From contig NC_092587.1 in the NCBI RefSeq assembly GCF_047663525.1, positions 146,498,001 to 146,562,000 of the forward strand: DNA of 64,000 nucleotides. The letters are read 5' to 3'. Under the pieces are notes generated by a model, which saw only the letters and a program-made list of their open reading frames with translations, was not told the origin of the DNA and made no database searches. The number at the start of each line of letters is the position of its first letter. The first letter of the stretch is position 1. This document shows positions 38,801-53,800 of the stretch, piece by piece. This DNA comes from Anas platyrhynchos (taxonomy: Eukaryota > Chordata > Aves > Anseriformes > Anatidae). The translations under genes were made by a program, and so were the position numbers.

Positions 38801-41800
38801 CAAAGGCATTGTTGTTCCTTCAGCAATGACGGTATTAATAAAAGCATTAATTAAAAATTAACCAGCTAGCCCGTTCAGTAAGTCTGCTGACTGACTTTTT
38901 GCTTTCCAGTGGAGAACTGAAAAGTACGTATTCAGAAGTCAGGGTCTTTCGAATAGTGGAGTATACTAAGGCTTGGTCATGGCTGCCTTGCTCCTGCCAC
39001 CACCACCTGTGTTTTGTGCTACGTTTCTCCATTTTCTCTGTTAGCATGCTCCTACCATAACTTCTACACAAATACAGACAAGATAAAACTTACTGAAATG
39101 CAAAAGCCAAGGTTTTTTGGCAGTCATTTTCTGTGTGGATCTTTGCTGCAGATATGTACAGACTTTAATGCGTTAATTCTTGGAACTTTCTAGAAGACAG
39201 TTTTCAGGAGTGTGTTTATATTGCCTTTGTTAATTCCTTGGCTTGGGTCAGGTTGAGTAGCCTGCTTGGATACGTGTCTTGGGTTAGCTTATACTGTCTT
39301 GATAGGTCAGTGATCACAGAGTTAAATGAGCTATACGAACTGAGCTGGCTTTTTTTAAAAGGAGGTATGAGTAAATCTGTGCTGCTAGTTCACCTCTTAC
39401 GAGGACTTTTTTTGTAATCTTACAGAGTTTTTCCTTCACAGGCCTGGAAAGAACAAGATACCTCTGAGTAACCCACTTCTAACCTTCTTGTCAAATTTAT
39501 TTGTGAAGTCAATAGCTGTATATTCCTTGTTCCACAGAGTTTTATCAGAGAAGTTGTCTGAGGTGTCAGGTCATAAATTTCATGTGGTCCAGAAGAACTC
39601 ATGCAGTTTTTCCGTTCTCAAAAAAAAAAAAAAAACTTCCTTAAACAAAATACAGATTTAGGACTAATACCTTTCTTCCAGCTGGTCATAGCTATGGGTC
39701 TATATGGACTGGGAAAGATTGACAGAATTACTGAAAGTCTTACAGTTAATTACGGAGTTCAACTCTTGCTTTGGATTTTGAAAAAGATTTTTTTTTTCTC
39801 ACTTTGAAATAAAAATGATTGAGGATAAAACTCATGAGGCCAGTTACCATTAACGAAGAAGCTTAGCTTAGGCCGTGGTTGCTGGGGTGTATTTACTTGT
39901 TTTTACCTGATGTTGTCCATGATCTGATAATTGGAAAAAAACATGAAAGCTAATCATGGATAGTGAGCTCCTTATAGACTGAGTTTACTCAAAAAAGCTG
40001 CTGTTTCTTTGCTTTATGCTGCCAAGTGAATAAAAGAAAGGAGATGTGTTCGCCTCATGCTATAGCCCCTCTCCTCCCTGTTGTTGGCAGAGCTCCTTAT
40101 CCCAGATGAAAACTTACAGATGTTTTATCACCTCAAAATGGAAGATGTAGTAAAACATTTTTGACTTCACTGTGGGGGGTCGCTCTGCTGTTGCTGTATC
40201 TTGATATGTCAGAAAAAGAAATATACATGTGTAGGTGCATTGTATTCAGGTTAGGTCCTGGTCAAATTCATCCTTCTTGCTAATTCTTCCTACTTGCTAT
40301 GCTGCTATGATTTGACACTGGGGTTTGATTTCTTTGTTACGTAATTTTTCTTGAGTTTGAGTGAAGAAAGGCATGATGGTGTTTGCTTTTCTGTATTATT
40401 TGAAGCTGTTAGGATCTCATTCTTTTTTCCAGCTGACAATCACCAAAACATGTTTGGGCTGAGACTTGTTCTGTCTTTTCAGGTGTAGAGAGCTGACTTG
40501 AAGTACTCAAGCCTTCCAGGTACAGATTCAACTATCTGTACCTTAAGAGCAAAATGTAAACTGGAGAGTGATACCAATGTAATATAAACTTGTCACTTTG
40601 TTTATCAGCCAACATAGTAAAAGTAACATGCGTTAGTTTTTCTAGGGACATCTTAATTCTGCTTCCTTGAGAGGAAAGTTACATTGTCATCCCAGCTTCA
40701 TTCTGACACTTAAAATCACAGGTTTGGGTTGATTGCAGTCTGTTTGGAAGGATTTTTGACAGATTCTACTTACCAAGTCAGTTATAGGGAGTATTAATAG
40801 GGCAGGACTGCTTCCATTAACTCTGAAATATGAAAACAGCTGAGTCAAGACATTTGGTTATCATGATACTTTTGGGGTGGATCGCTGCAACGCACGTTGG
40901 TGATGTGATGTAATGTTACATTGGTAATATGATTGAGATCGAAACGTACTAGAACTGCTTTGAAGGTTTGGATATATCTAAATGAAGGCCGTGAAATAAT
41001 TGTGTTGGTACTTGTGGTGTCTTTACGAGGCTGGATGAGGTTGCCCTTGAGTGCTGTCGTCATGTCTGTGTGAGAAATCTCAGAAAATAGATTGAAGCGA
41101 TAGCTGCTTCTCCTTTGGGGCTCTTTCTCACAGGATATGAGGCCCTGCTCTGCGTAAGAGAGGCGACCCCATTTGTGTAATGTATTTAGGTTTGTTATTA
41201 ATGAAGCTGTGGTTGGCTCTGATGCCTGTAGTGTGTTGACAATGTACCTGCCCAGTGCCTGGTGAGACAGATATTGTGCCTGAAATGAGGGTCTTTGGTG
41301 TCTGTGTAGCAGCTGTGGAATATGTTTGGGGTTTTGTCATCATTATTACAATGTGAAAGGTATGCTAGGGTAACCAAGGCATTTTTTCCAAATACATACC
41401 TTGATAGGTAATCCACACTCACACTCTCTTGAAGGTGGAATACAGCAAGTGAAGACTGTGGTGTCTGCATATAAAGGGCAGTCTCTGGCCGTGAACCTGG
41501 AATACCACTGCTTCTCCTGGCTGCTGGCTTGCTGTTAATATTTGAATGAAGCCTATCACATATGCTTGCTTATTCAGTAGCAGAAAAGGAATAATTGGTT
41601 TTAATATTATTCAATCCCTCCCTCATTAGGGCCTTTGCTTTTCGTTTTTTGTCACTTTCCTCCCTGTCACTTTGTTTTAGGCGTTTTAATCTTAATTCTC
41701 TAAATACATCTTTTTGGTCTGTAATTGCATCCAACCAACTTTACACCACTCTCATCACTGAGATTGACTCTGCCTGGCGGAGGTGCTTGGATCCCATGAG

Positions 41801-44800
41801 TTGATTGTGGGATCAATGAGGTTTCCTAGAACAAGCTGTTATTTCCAGTTCTGTTCAAGGGGCTGAGAGATGCCACGTGAAAAGTTTGGGCTTCTGGAAG
41901 CTTGGAGTTAATTTACAGGAACAGTGATTTAAACATGGAGAAATACAGCTACTCTGGGAATATATGATTATTTTAATTTTATGCTCATTTTTTGCACTGT
42001 TTGGTTTTGCTTGTAATTCCTTCGACCTAACCTTTGGAGAATAATCTCTCTCCCTATCTTATTTGCCCATTTTCCAATAATGACTTCACCCGAGGTTTAC
42101 CACAATAGTTAATAATTAGCTTTCTGAGATAACCACCTAAATTCTAGAGCTACACATTATGTCCCGTCTTTTGCTCTTTTGATGTACTCTATAATATGAC
42201 AGGATCTAAATGTCAGCAGGTCTAGCATTTGATTCACGTTAATATAATTACCTGCAGTGCTTGGACAAACAAAACCAAAACTCTTTCATCCTCAGATCAG
42301 AGACTTTTTCTCATCTTTGAAGATAAGACTCCAGGTTGGCTTTTGAAACTGCCCACTTAAAATGTCTTTGTCTGCATTTACATAACAGACTTTTGCAACG
42401 ATACATTTTAATGCATTTGGAGTTGGGCTCAATCATTCCCAGTGCGCACTGATAATAAGCAGAATTTAAAAAAATACCTTCTCCTGTGAGGAGCCGTGTG
42501 GTTGATCGGGTGACAGCAGTCGTGTCCCTTGACCTTCTCTAGCAGGAGGTCCCACTGGTTGGCATTTTACCAAGCCCAAACCGAAGATTACTCGGATTAC
42601 CTAGGTGGTTCCACCTGCCTAAAACAAATGTGAAAAGCTGCTGTCTTGCTTCCTCCTGTACGTGCTGTCGTTTGTGGTTATCTACTATTTCCGTAGCTCC
42701 CAGTTATACCCATGCTGACTTTGCTTCAGTTTCTTGTTTCCGTGTAGAATTTGACAAGGCTGCAGCTTTTCATCGTTGTTCCTTTTCCCTCTTCTAGAAA
42801 GCAATGACAGTAACTGTCATTCACGGGGAAAGCTGCTGTGTTTAGACCTTTCTGTGATAATTTAAAGCTATTGCCTTGACAGCTTTTGATCACTGGGTGA
42901 AAGCCACCCTTTGAATAAGATACAGCATACAGCAAAATTCTTTTTGTTTTGGGGGGCAGGAGAGGGGAATTATGTTTCAGGCCCTAGCTGTCAAGTGTTC
43001 TCCAACTCTGGACAGTGACCAGCTCGAGTAGACTTTCAAGCAGATGGCGACTATCAAATATCTGTTACAAACTGCTCTGGAAGATGTTTAGAAACTGTGG
43101 GTGATCTTAGGGCAATAGTCACCATCTATTTTCAGGCTCTTTGTTTTTTTTGGAAAGGTTATTACAGCAAACTTTCACCAAGATAAAGATCTACAGAACT
43201 GTCTCATCATTTTTTTTTACTGTGTGATAGTGAAATACAGAAGAGTCCTGAAGAGCAAAAAGCTTAAAGTTTTTATTTTCCTTATTACCAGTTCAAAACC
43301 AAAAGATATAAAAGGCTGTGAGGCTGTGCATTTAGATAAGAGGCAACAATGAGACTTGGCAGTACTGAATCTAGCAATTACTGTCATAAGCACTGTAACG
43401 AAACCGGTGCTGTTCTTGTACGTAAAAACAATTTGAGTGGAAAGCCAAGAGGATGTTTTTTTCAGCATGTGCTGATTTTAGTTTGGTAGAAGTTATCTAA
43501 AGTTACCAGTAATTCACAAAAATTGTCCTCACCATTTCAGAGACTAGGTGGTGTTTAAATTTGAAGGGAAGCTATTATCTCTTTAGGACTTTCCATGAAA
43601 GTTACATTCTGAAGGCAGAAAAAAGAGCAAAAAGATAAACACACAAGATTCTGAACACCATGCCTTGGTCCTGTCTCCGGAGGGGGTTCAAGGAAGGCAA
43701 GTGATAAAGCTGTTGTGTCTCCCTTCCCAAGAGACTGCAGTCCTCTCCTCATGAACTGAGCAAGGCTTTGTCTCCTCAGCCTCTCACTAACAGCCAAGGG
43801 AAGATTGATCAGAGAAACACATATGGGATCCCTTTTTCACAGTGTGCCCCACTGTGAGACTGTAGGATTGCTTATTTATTTACCTCTGCTTCAACTAATG
43901 GACAATGTGTAAAGTTGATTGTTTGACAGGAGGCTATCTTTCTGATGCTTGACACTAGCTTTAGACTCTTCCTTGCCTACTGGCCTTCACAGGAATTAGA
44001 TGGCTTATGCAAGCTTCTTCTGTTTGCCTGAAAAACAATAATTCTGTTGTCTTGCAGATGTTATTTTTGTGTTTATGCTGCAGTAAGTAGTCCTTTTCTG
44101 TACGCAGTCAGAGCTTTATCAGTTGTTCTCCAGACAAGCTAAGACTTTGCAAAGCCTTTGGGTTTTGGAAGGGTTTTGGTTAGTTGCTTGCTTGAACAAC
44201 AGTGAGCTGTCATAATCTAGATTTCCTGCGAAATGGTATCTGACAACATTTCACATAATAGTGGTTAGCTGGAAATTAGGTAGCTCTTTAAAGATCTGTT
44301 CATTGCCTGCAAATCTGCAACTGTGATCTGTCACCAGAATGTTTTATTGCATGCATCTGCACAATGGTATTGTAGTTCTCTATCCATGTTTACTAGTGTT
44401 ACGGCTTCAATTCAGCTTCCTAAATTATTCCCATTGTGTTAGATTATTTTGGGAAATAAAAGACAAGAGAAAATTGGGAAATAAACATGACAGGAGTCAA
44501 TGGGCACAAACTGAAGCCCAAGAGGTTCCATCAAGACACCAGGCAGCACCTCTGTGCTGTGTGAGTAACAGAGCCCTGGCTCAGGCTGCCCAGGGAGGCT
44601 ATAGGGTCTCCTCCTTGGAGGCCTTCAAAAGCCTTCTAGAGATGGTACTGGGTTCCTTTTGCTTGAGCAGAGGTTGAACCAGATATCCTCCACAGGTCCC
44701 ATCCAACCTTGGCTAGTCTGTAGTTCTGTAAAAACACTAACTTTTGGTTAATCAGAGTCTTGATCAGGGAAGATAACAGCTTTTTCTCTCACTCTTTTCA

Positions 44801-47800
44801 GAAGTTCAGATGCTGTTGTCTTGGGGCCTCCCAATAGATCTTCTGACTTACTTTTATATTAGTATTAGCTCTGTTCCTCAGAGTAGGAGTACTGCATTTA
44901 TGATTCTTATTCTGGAAAAAATCCATGATTCTTTATCTTATGGCTCTGTACCCCTGAAGACAATAATGATTCTTGTTTACTCGATCCCTCTCTATCTAAG
45001 CCTGAAGATTACATCTCTTTTGATCAGGGGGACATCATCTTCATACCTCATACCTTTATAGATACTTTAAAAAATGGTGCTAATCTAAGTTGTATGTGCA
45101 TGTCTTTGGCCGTGGAGGTGATAATTAAATGGAGTGGTTTGAAATCAGGTTAGGAATCAGACAGAGCAATTGGCATGAAGGAACAAAGGAAGTAACAGTT
45201 ATTTTTGTGAGTACAGCACCCAGCAAACAGCTGAGGATATGATTTGTGTTTTGTGCTGGTACTTCTGAAATATTCTGTGTTTGTTTTTTAATCCCCAGAG
45301 AAACAAGAATACATGTTGGCTTTGTCTGCAGTAGTAAACTAAACAGAGCCAAGGCATATTTATTCCCAGTTACCTGAGCATTATTATCCATACTGCCAAA
45401 TGATCCTGGGCAAGGTTTTGGCCCACACCATGTAGCTTTTCCTAAGTGACTTCTCCCACTGCTGAGGAATTACTACAGTTCAGGGGCTGTGCCTGGTAGG
45501 CAGCTTGGTTGTTAACGCTGCTCTGAGGCCTTACAGTGGGCTCCTTCCAGGGGCTGGTTGACTTCTGCATCAGAAAACCAATCTGGGGATGTTTAAATAT
45601 TGTGTGTAGGCTGTAGCTGTGTTAAGAGCTGAAAGTTTCTCTATGCTACATCCTGTGGTCAGGAAAGTTGGAGATGATACCCATTTATCATCTTCTTGAA
45701 GAAAGTTACACGGTGGTCATTCTTACTCTGTCAGCTTTAAAATATTACTGCTTTGATGTCTGTGTGTGGGACTAAGCCATAACCTGATGTGATAAGCCCT
45801 TCCACTTCCAGACAAGCAGAGCCAGGAGAGTTTATAAGGTGTCCTTAGGTGCGTAATTGCAGCTGTTGTGAGCATCCGGTACCTTGAAGTGAGGGTGGTG
45901 TGGTGCTACGAGGAGGCAGTATTCGTTCTGCTTCCTTTTATAAAGAATAAAATTCCATCAGATATTTTTTCAGCATGTTTTTAATAGCTGATTTTGCAGT
46001 GTAATAGTCATTATCACCATTCTGAATCTCTTGGCCCTTCATGTGCCTTGGGTTGCTTCTCGATGCGGAATTGCGAAGGAGTTATGTGAAACGTAATGTT
46101 TGTAAAATGCTTTGAAGATGAAAAGCTCTACAGTAGGTTTTTATTATTACCAGGGGCAAAGTGAGCAGGAGTGGCTTCGTGTTGGACTGCTCATTTCCCG
46201 AGAGATGGCTTTGTTTTGAAGAGCGTACATTATCAGTTGGGTTGGAGACCAAATTATCTTATTTGAAGTCTGAATATAAATAAAGTAGTAAACTTTCTAC
46301 CTTGAGATTATTTGCATGAGAAAGTTTATTATTTGCGGAGGAAGTTTTGGTACAATCCTCGCTCTATTTAAAGTAACGTTTATTCTGTGTACTCGTCTTC
46401 CGCTATCCAAAGCTGGTTTGAATCCAGCCCTTTCAAACATCCTCATCAGGGAAGCAGGGCTTTGCTGTAGATCAGCTCTCCACGTCTTAAAGCTAAAACC
46501 AGTTTCTATGTTACATGTTAATATGTAAATAAAAGTGTGGCGGTTTGTGCAGCGGCCCTTGGTGGTGGCGAGGCCTTTGGGCCGCGGCCAGGCGCGAGCA
46601 GGCCGCCTCGCCTGCCGCAGCTGCACGAGCTGCTGGCTCCTGCCTGGCACTTGCAGAAATCGCTGTGGAATTTGCTGATTCTGCCAGAGCCGGGCTAAAC
46701 ACTTGTTCCCGAGTGGTGTGTCCCAGCGGTACAGCTGTCGGTTATGAAAAACATGCAGGGGCTTTTGTCCGCAGTCATAGAGCTCTGTCGAAGTATCGCA
46801 AGCTGAAAATATCCTGAGGAGTGCTGTCGTGTAGCAGCACCTCCTGGCTTAGCCTGCAGGGAGCTTTTGCCCCCCGTGTTTGGGTGAAAATGTTCATCTG
46901 TTATCAGCCACTTGTGCCGGAGGTGGAGAGGGAGGCTAAACTTCCCCTCCGTATTGACAGTGAGGATTTACTTGGCGTTGTCCAGCTGTGCTTTCAAAAT
47001 GTTCTGACCTATTTACACAACAAAACCAATCAAAACAACATAAACGGTTCTGGTGAGCTGCTGGATGCTGGATTGCAGCGGTAGCATTTGGCAGTGGGTA
47101 TTCTTGTCATTTTCCCAACGCAGGCAAAACCTAAACACTACAGAGATCTTACACGCTACGACCCCATGATACCCGTGGTGAACGGCTTGCTGCTTCTCTT
47201 GCCTTTTGGGAAAAGGGGACAGTTTGGCTGCAGTTCAGTTGGAACAAATGCTGGTGAAACAACAGACAATAAAAGCACACAAGTAAATTTATCATTTTGC
47301 CATATAGAATAATAAGTAATTGCGTAATTCCCAGCAAGCTGCAGTATACACCTATGAGATGGTGGATCTCTCTCCCAGGTGTAATCTCTACAGGGAAACA
47401 TTAAATAGGGAACTGTGACAGACTGTAATAACTGTTGGTTCCCCGCCCTTTTCTTCTAATGTTTTTTTCTTTTAATATTTTGTAATAGCTTTGGGGGATA
47501 CTTGTAATTATTTCCTCGTTTTTATGTGGTATCCCGTAAGGAATGAATTGAGAGAAATGTTTCATTTTAGCTATTTGGACAACCACGCCACATTTCCTGG
47601 GCTACAAATGTTTGGTAATTTGAAGGATAAAATTGCCTGACACTCAGGATATGAGAGAGCTCTTCATGTCTTGCACCTGGAACTCAGATTTTGAGAATAC
47701 TAAAATGAAGCCTTTTTGAACATGCCTTTTTTTTTTTCCCCCCTAATTTTGTTTAGTGATAGCCCGAATGCTGTCTATGAGGTGGAGAAGTGGTTGCCAC

Positions 47801-50800
47801 GACTGCACTCAGTTGTCATAGGACCTGGCTTAGGTAGAGATGAAGTTCTACTTGAGAACGCAAAGGTAATATGTTTCCTGCTATTTTATTCTATGTCTTC
47901 ACGTTGAATTTTATTAACCAATTCCATATCTATGTGATCACACTGATGTTTCTGGTTAACAACTAACAGATTAAGTACAATTGTTGCAATATATTTCCAT
48001 GATTGAAAGGGGGCTCTGTGATAAGAATGAACTACAGAAAGTATTTTACTTTTTTTAAGAAGACTTTATATTTGTTTTTTATGAGTGGTTAGTATTTATT
48101 GTAACAGCTATAATTTAAAGGGAAGAGTTTAATTGGATATTGTTGACAGAAAATTGCAGCTGTTAATTATGGTCTTCATTATTAAAATTAAGAGCGATGC
48201 TTTATGTTCAGGCACCCACATAGTTGTTTTGATTTGCTTCTGCTTTGATTGTGAAAGTTGCTCATTAAGAAATAGATGTTGGCACCTCTGAAGGGCTCTG
48301 TGTTTTCTTAGGTGCCGAGCACCTGTACTGTAAGAACCTAAATATGAATTTCAGTTTCTAATTTTAGGAGCTGTGTTTGACAGCTTGTGAAAGGAGAGGG
48401 ACCAAAGAACAGAGACTGTGTCCCCTTGCAATGAGAAATAATAGTCTTAATTATAAAATGTTGCAGATTTCTACTCTGGATAAAGAAGTAATCCTATTTT
48501 CTGTCAAGTCTTAGTGGAAAGCTGAAAACAGGAGCTTAGATAGCTCTGTGCTCTAACTAACAGGCACTTACACAGTCTTCCAGATGATGTCTTGTATTAC
48601 TACCGATAGATCTCTGCACGTTCAGAGTACATATTTCACTTTGCACAAAATTAGAGTGACACTAATGTAAGAAAGAATTCTGAGGACTGTTACTGAATTA
48701 ATCAATGGTACTAACAAGTGCAATTAATAGAAATTACAGAAATGTTAACAGTTGCACAGTGAAATTACAAGTGAGGAGGCAAGAGACTGGAGACCACATG
48801 ACATCCAAGACATTCAGAATACTTTGAGGTTGATAAGGGCATTTTTGCTAGGCTTTTGTTAGAGAAAGTTGCTGTTGTAGTTCTTCACTCCTTTAATTCT
48901 CCTTCTGCTTTCAAAAAGTGTTTGTTTTATGATGTAGAGATGCAAAACTAAAAAAAAAACACCAAAAACACATGGCTTTGGAGACTGGCAATAAAGAAAA
49001 TTATTATAGCTGATGAAGAAATAAAATTTGATGATGAATGTAAACTTTCAGCGAAGGCGGTTTTTGAAAACTTTCCTTAGAATTCTTTTTGCAGAAAAAA
49101 AAAGATTTGAGTAACGATTTTTCCTTCTCGTTCTATTTTTACTTTTTTTTTTCCCCTAGAGGAAATTAACTTTAAACAAAAGAAAATAAGGCTTTGTTTA
49201 GAATATCTACAAGATCTAACATAAGCTTCTTCAGTCCGTCTGGGCTTTCTAAGTATCTGTCATGTACTTACCTGTAAGATAGTATGTGGAAGATTCCTTT
49301 ATTTTTTTCTTCATTGCTAAAAATAATTTTTGCTTTCTTGGTGAATTACAATCATACTTTTACTTCAGCCTGGGTGTCCTGCGTGAGCTTTCATGAAGTT
49401 AAAGAAACAAACCCAGTCAGTGAAGACAAGCTGTTTGGGAGCTCTCCCATACTAGGGCCATGTTTATGCGAGCTGTAGATCTGACCTTGTTAATTTCGAG
49501 CCACGTTAAAGCTCAAGTTCTTTGTCTTCGCTATAATTATTTAAGTGTTCATTAGTTATTCAGTTGTGTTGTGTGTGTGTGTGTGTTGTGTTTTTTTTTT
49601 TAATCCAACAACCATAATCTTCTAAATTCTTCGTTCAACCAAAAGCTTTAAGAAGTGCATGTAATTGGGAAAAGTGAACTCTGGTTACCTGCTTGAGGAG
49701 AGCTGGTGTTTCTCTGTGCTGAAGAAAGTCTGAGCCTCCCTCTTGCTTCGACAGTGAATTTTAAGCTTTGTATCACTCTTCACCTTCCAAAAAACAAGCA
49801 AGTGATGATAGCATTGCTATTTTAAACTTTTCTAAGAGGCTGACTGGGTATATAATTTTCTCTCTTCTCTTTAAGCTAACCTCAGCATGCTGTCATTTGA
49901 ACACAGGGCTGAGATGTAGATTAATGTCTGCTTTTGTTTCAGGGTTTTGTATCAGAGCGGCGGTGACAACGGGAGGAAGCTTCTCCTCTTCCTCATTCTG
50001 CCCCATTTAGGTGACGAGGCCTAGCCGTCTGTCACCTCTCTGACGCTGTTCTTGTTTGGGTCTTGTCCGAACTGTGCCAGCACATTGCCAGCAAATGTGC
50101 TTGTCCAAACAGTCAGGTGTTCGGGCTGCTTTTCTCCTCTGAGCATTGAGAACCCAAGGCACTAAGGCAGCAACCTGCAGTTCCTGGTATATGGCCAGAG
50201 TGATAGATCGTGGAATAGCCCTAGTACTTGCTGACCAGGTGGTGCATCTTCTCACTCAGGACCATTTGTTCTCTGTGTCCTTATGGTATCATCTGCCTCC
50301 TTCGTGCTTGATGTGCATGCATTGTGGCCTTTCAGGGCTTTCCAACAGTCTGATGGAAAAGAAGCGCTTTGTGATTGGTTTCCTCCTACTTCTTGAGTGG
50401 AGTGGTGCTCTGAATATGTCCTTGTAGGCTTCCTGTGATTGTCTGCTTTTGGCTGTAATTCCATCTGCAAGTCTTGTTGCAAGAAGCTACTCAACAAGTT
50501 TTATTCCCCCTCACATACTGTTCCTCAGTTGCCTGGATGAGGTCTGTTGCTCTGTCAGAGCTCCCTTGTTACAGGTTTGCAGGACCAGGAGCTGCAGGTT
50601 CAAAAAAATTTACCAAAGAAAGCTTCTGTTGGGTCCTTTTTTGTTTGGATCCCATGCAGGTGTGGCAGCTCTAGACTTGGCATGATTAGACCTTCCAACT
50701 CTGGAGCGAAGAAGCATTCCAGGCTATTCTCCAGAAAGAGAAAGCCACAGCCAGCTTCCTTGTAGGCAATACCAGGCCATCTGTTTTTCATTGTCTGTGA

Positions 50801-53800
50801 TTGATCCTGGCTAGCAGTGACACTACCACTGCTTCTTTGTGTTCACCTCAGCTGGTGTGCAAGCTGCTGGTGGTTTAGACCCTGAGACAGTTCAGCTGTC
50901 TTGTGCAAACAAGGCCAAGGTTGCTGGGATTGACCTCTGTCAGTACTTAGAGGCAGCATATTTCCAAAGCTACTGTCTACTCGCCTTTTTATTTCACACA
51001 GAAGAGGTGTTGTGCCCATTTTATATGTCCCCACTGCAGAGCACTTCCTTCAGCCATTCAGGGATGATGATTGCACTTCTGGTCTTGGTCTGATCTGATT
51101 TTCTTGTAGCCTGAGTTCGGAACCAGGGGAATTCTCTCCTGTACCACCAACCAAGTTCCTGTCCTGCAGGATGATGAGTGCAGTTTCTTAGAAGAATTTG
51201 GAAAGGAGTACTGTATTCCTTGCAGAGCCTTTTGGGAGGGTAGATGATACTCCCTAATGCTTCAGGCTGTTCCTGTATTCTGCCTGCTGCCTGGCAATCA
51301 GGAAGTTATGGGCTTAGCTGTTCCTGTATCGGTTTCCAGCCTCTTGTCGTCTCCTTTCCCCTTCTCCTCCTGGCATGAATGTGATACTCCTGTCAAATTT
51401 TCTGGTTCTGAGTTTGGTGAATCTCCATGGGGTACATTACTGGCCCTGTGGTCAGATGGACCAGTACAGAATTGGAATTGTTGCGTAATGGTTAATATTG
51501 GAAGCAGGCAGAGAAAAGCATTCAGCCTTGTGAAGAGCCTTATCCTTAATCGAAGCATGACTTTGACGTTGAAATCATCTTTTGCTGTCACTGGGTTCAT
51601 TGCCTCTCCCCCTGAACTGGTAGCAGTGACTCCTGCATTTGCCCACTCCGGTCTTTTTTTGTGTTTTGTCTTGCAGCAGCAAAGGTAGATGGCTGCTTTC
51701 AGCAGAGCGTGCTTGCTTTCCTCCTGCAGGAGAGGTAATGATTAATAGCAAGATCAACTGGGTTCTCAAAGCACATGCTTGTTCCTCTTACTCAATTCTC
51801 AATCTTTGTTTTAGCTCCAAGAAAATGTTCTGGATACCAGCCTGGGTTCTTCTTTTGACTGAGGCCCTGCCTAGCTCCCATTTCTGCCCATTGCTGTTGG
51901 TAGATAATACTGCTGTTCCAGAGAGTCCATTTTAGATGGATTCTCACCTCAAATGAGGTATCAGCCTTTGTGCCTTTGTTTTTTGTTGGTTTGGATTAAT
52001 TTTCCCCTCTTCGGGCCTTCATGTCTTCAGGATTTACTCAACACTTCACAGCCTTAATAAATGGTAAGAAAGGGACCAGGTGCTTCAGTATGCTCTACCT
52101 GCACTGGTTTTTACAAGCTGAAAAGGACTGCAGAGTATGGAGCCACTTCTTGTCGTCAGAGCAGTCTGTTAAGGTAAATCTGCCTCCACGGGCTTTGAGA
52201 AGCGCTCTCCTCTTGCTATCTGAGCAGATACCTAAACGCACTGGGTTCTGCTTGTATTTATTAAAAGGCATCTGAGAAGCACCCCAGGCTAACGCTGTGG
52301 CTGTTAGATCAGCATTGTCTGCGATGCCTACCGCTGTGTGTGAGTGTGAGCAGCAGGATGCGTTCCTCTCTGGGAACACCGCTCGTGTGGACTCAAATTA
52401 GCAGAAAAATTATTTACTTAGTTTTTTACTTATTTACTTAGTTTTTTGCTACGTGTAACATGAGCATGTGCTTCCCACCCTGTTTATGTCATCTGCAAAA
52501 TCCTCTGGAGATTCCTGCGGTGGGGATTCAGCAGTTCGTAGGGAACATGAGTAGCGCCGAGGATGTGCAGCTTTCTGTCGTCTGCCCTCAGCTAGGAGGA
52601 GGTGAGGTGGATGGAGTCTTATGCCTGTGGTACTGCTGAGACAAAAACCAGAGGGCATGTATGTGCATCCACTGTGAAAATACATCTGTAAATCGTTTTC
52701 TCAGCCCCCACACAGCCCCTAAGATGGATGCATATACTGCAGGTAGTACCCAGTGAGAAAATACTCTCTAACTAGCCAGGAGTCATTGCTTTCAGACAGC
52801 CTGATGAGAGTCAGAATCCATGGAGATCTTCACCTAAGGTGAGGCAGCTCCTGGGGTCTGACGCAGTTGTTTTTGGTGCAGATCAAGCTTGGGAACACCA
52901 GCTCTAAGCAGAAAAACGCTGTTGGTTACGCTACAAATTACAACTGCTTATGCTCAGAACTATTAGTATTCTGTGGCTTCCTCACAAATGTCTTGATTAG
53001 AAGAACAGTGTTTGAAAATATGCTAACGGGACCTTAAATACAGGTTTATGCAGCTTGCAAGCAGAATTTATTTTCTAATATATGTAATGGGTCTTGATGA
53101 AAGTCATTCACAGTGAAGTGGGATGTTTATTTGCCTTCTGTGTGCAGGCTTATATTGTTGTTTAACTTGATTTTGATTCTTAAAAGCATTTGTAAGCAAA
53201 ATGCTGGCACTGAATACCTTTTCAACTTTCTGAGCGGTGTTCAGCTAAGAAGGCTAAAAAGAAATTGGCAGTGATAAATTCTGCAGTTTAACTTAAGTTT
53301 ATTTGTTTCTTTTTAAGACAAAACGCCAACAGCTCACCATGAATATCCCAAGCCAAATTTAACATTAACATAACCAACCATAAATTGGAAACCGTAAAGA
53401 GTTTGCTGTGGGAGTGTGAATGTTCAGTGGATGAAACAGCATGTGGAAACAGTGCATTCATTTATTCTGATTTACAATTCTCACTTTGGATTGGAGTAAG
53501 CAGGATTATCGCTTAAACTGGGTTTGGATGGGTTTAGGGGTGGGAATACATAAATACAGCTTCCCAAGTGGTATCTAGTTGTGCATGAATTCGTAAAGGA
53601 TAACTAAAAAGGAGCGCTCTGTCTTTGCGTAACTGGGATAGCACTTCAGAGGCTTTTGCTTTGTTTTCTTGTGTTTCTTCTTGTGTTCAGACGTGATGTT
53701 CAATTATGTCACTTCTTTTAAAATTTAACATATGATTGAGGCAGACATTAAGCTGCAGTTTTCTTCCAAGTCAGCAACTGATCTGCTTTGAATTCAAACA

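Larger units (their letters stand above)
35885..47756. other. NAXD: NAXD long intron (about 11.9 kb with its donor region)
   Basis: It holds no other exon I can identify. Besides the CR1 at 44.49 kb and the GC-rich patch near 46.6 kb, it contains an 80-codon - strand frame at 43555-43797 with no recognised family and an A15 run near 39,620. Confidence 0.7.

Noticed and set aside
43555..43797. An 80-codon - strand frame with a plausible-looking N-terminus
   Set aside because: It has no recognisable family and no splice context. Its length is within chance for this region.
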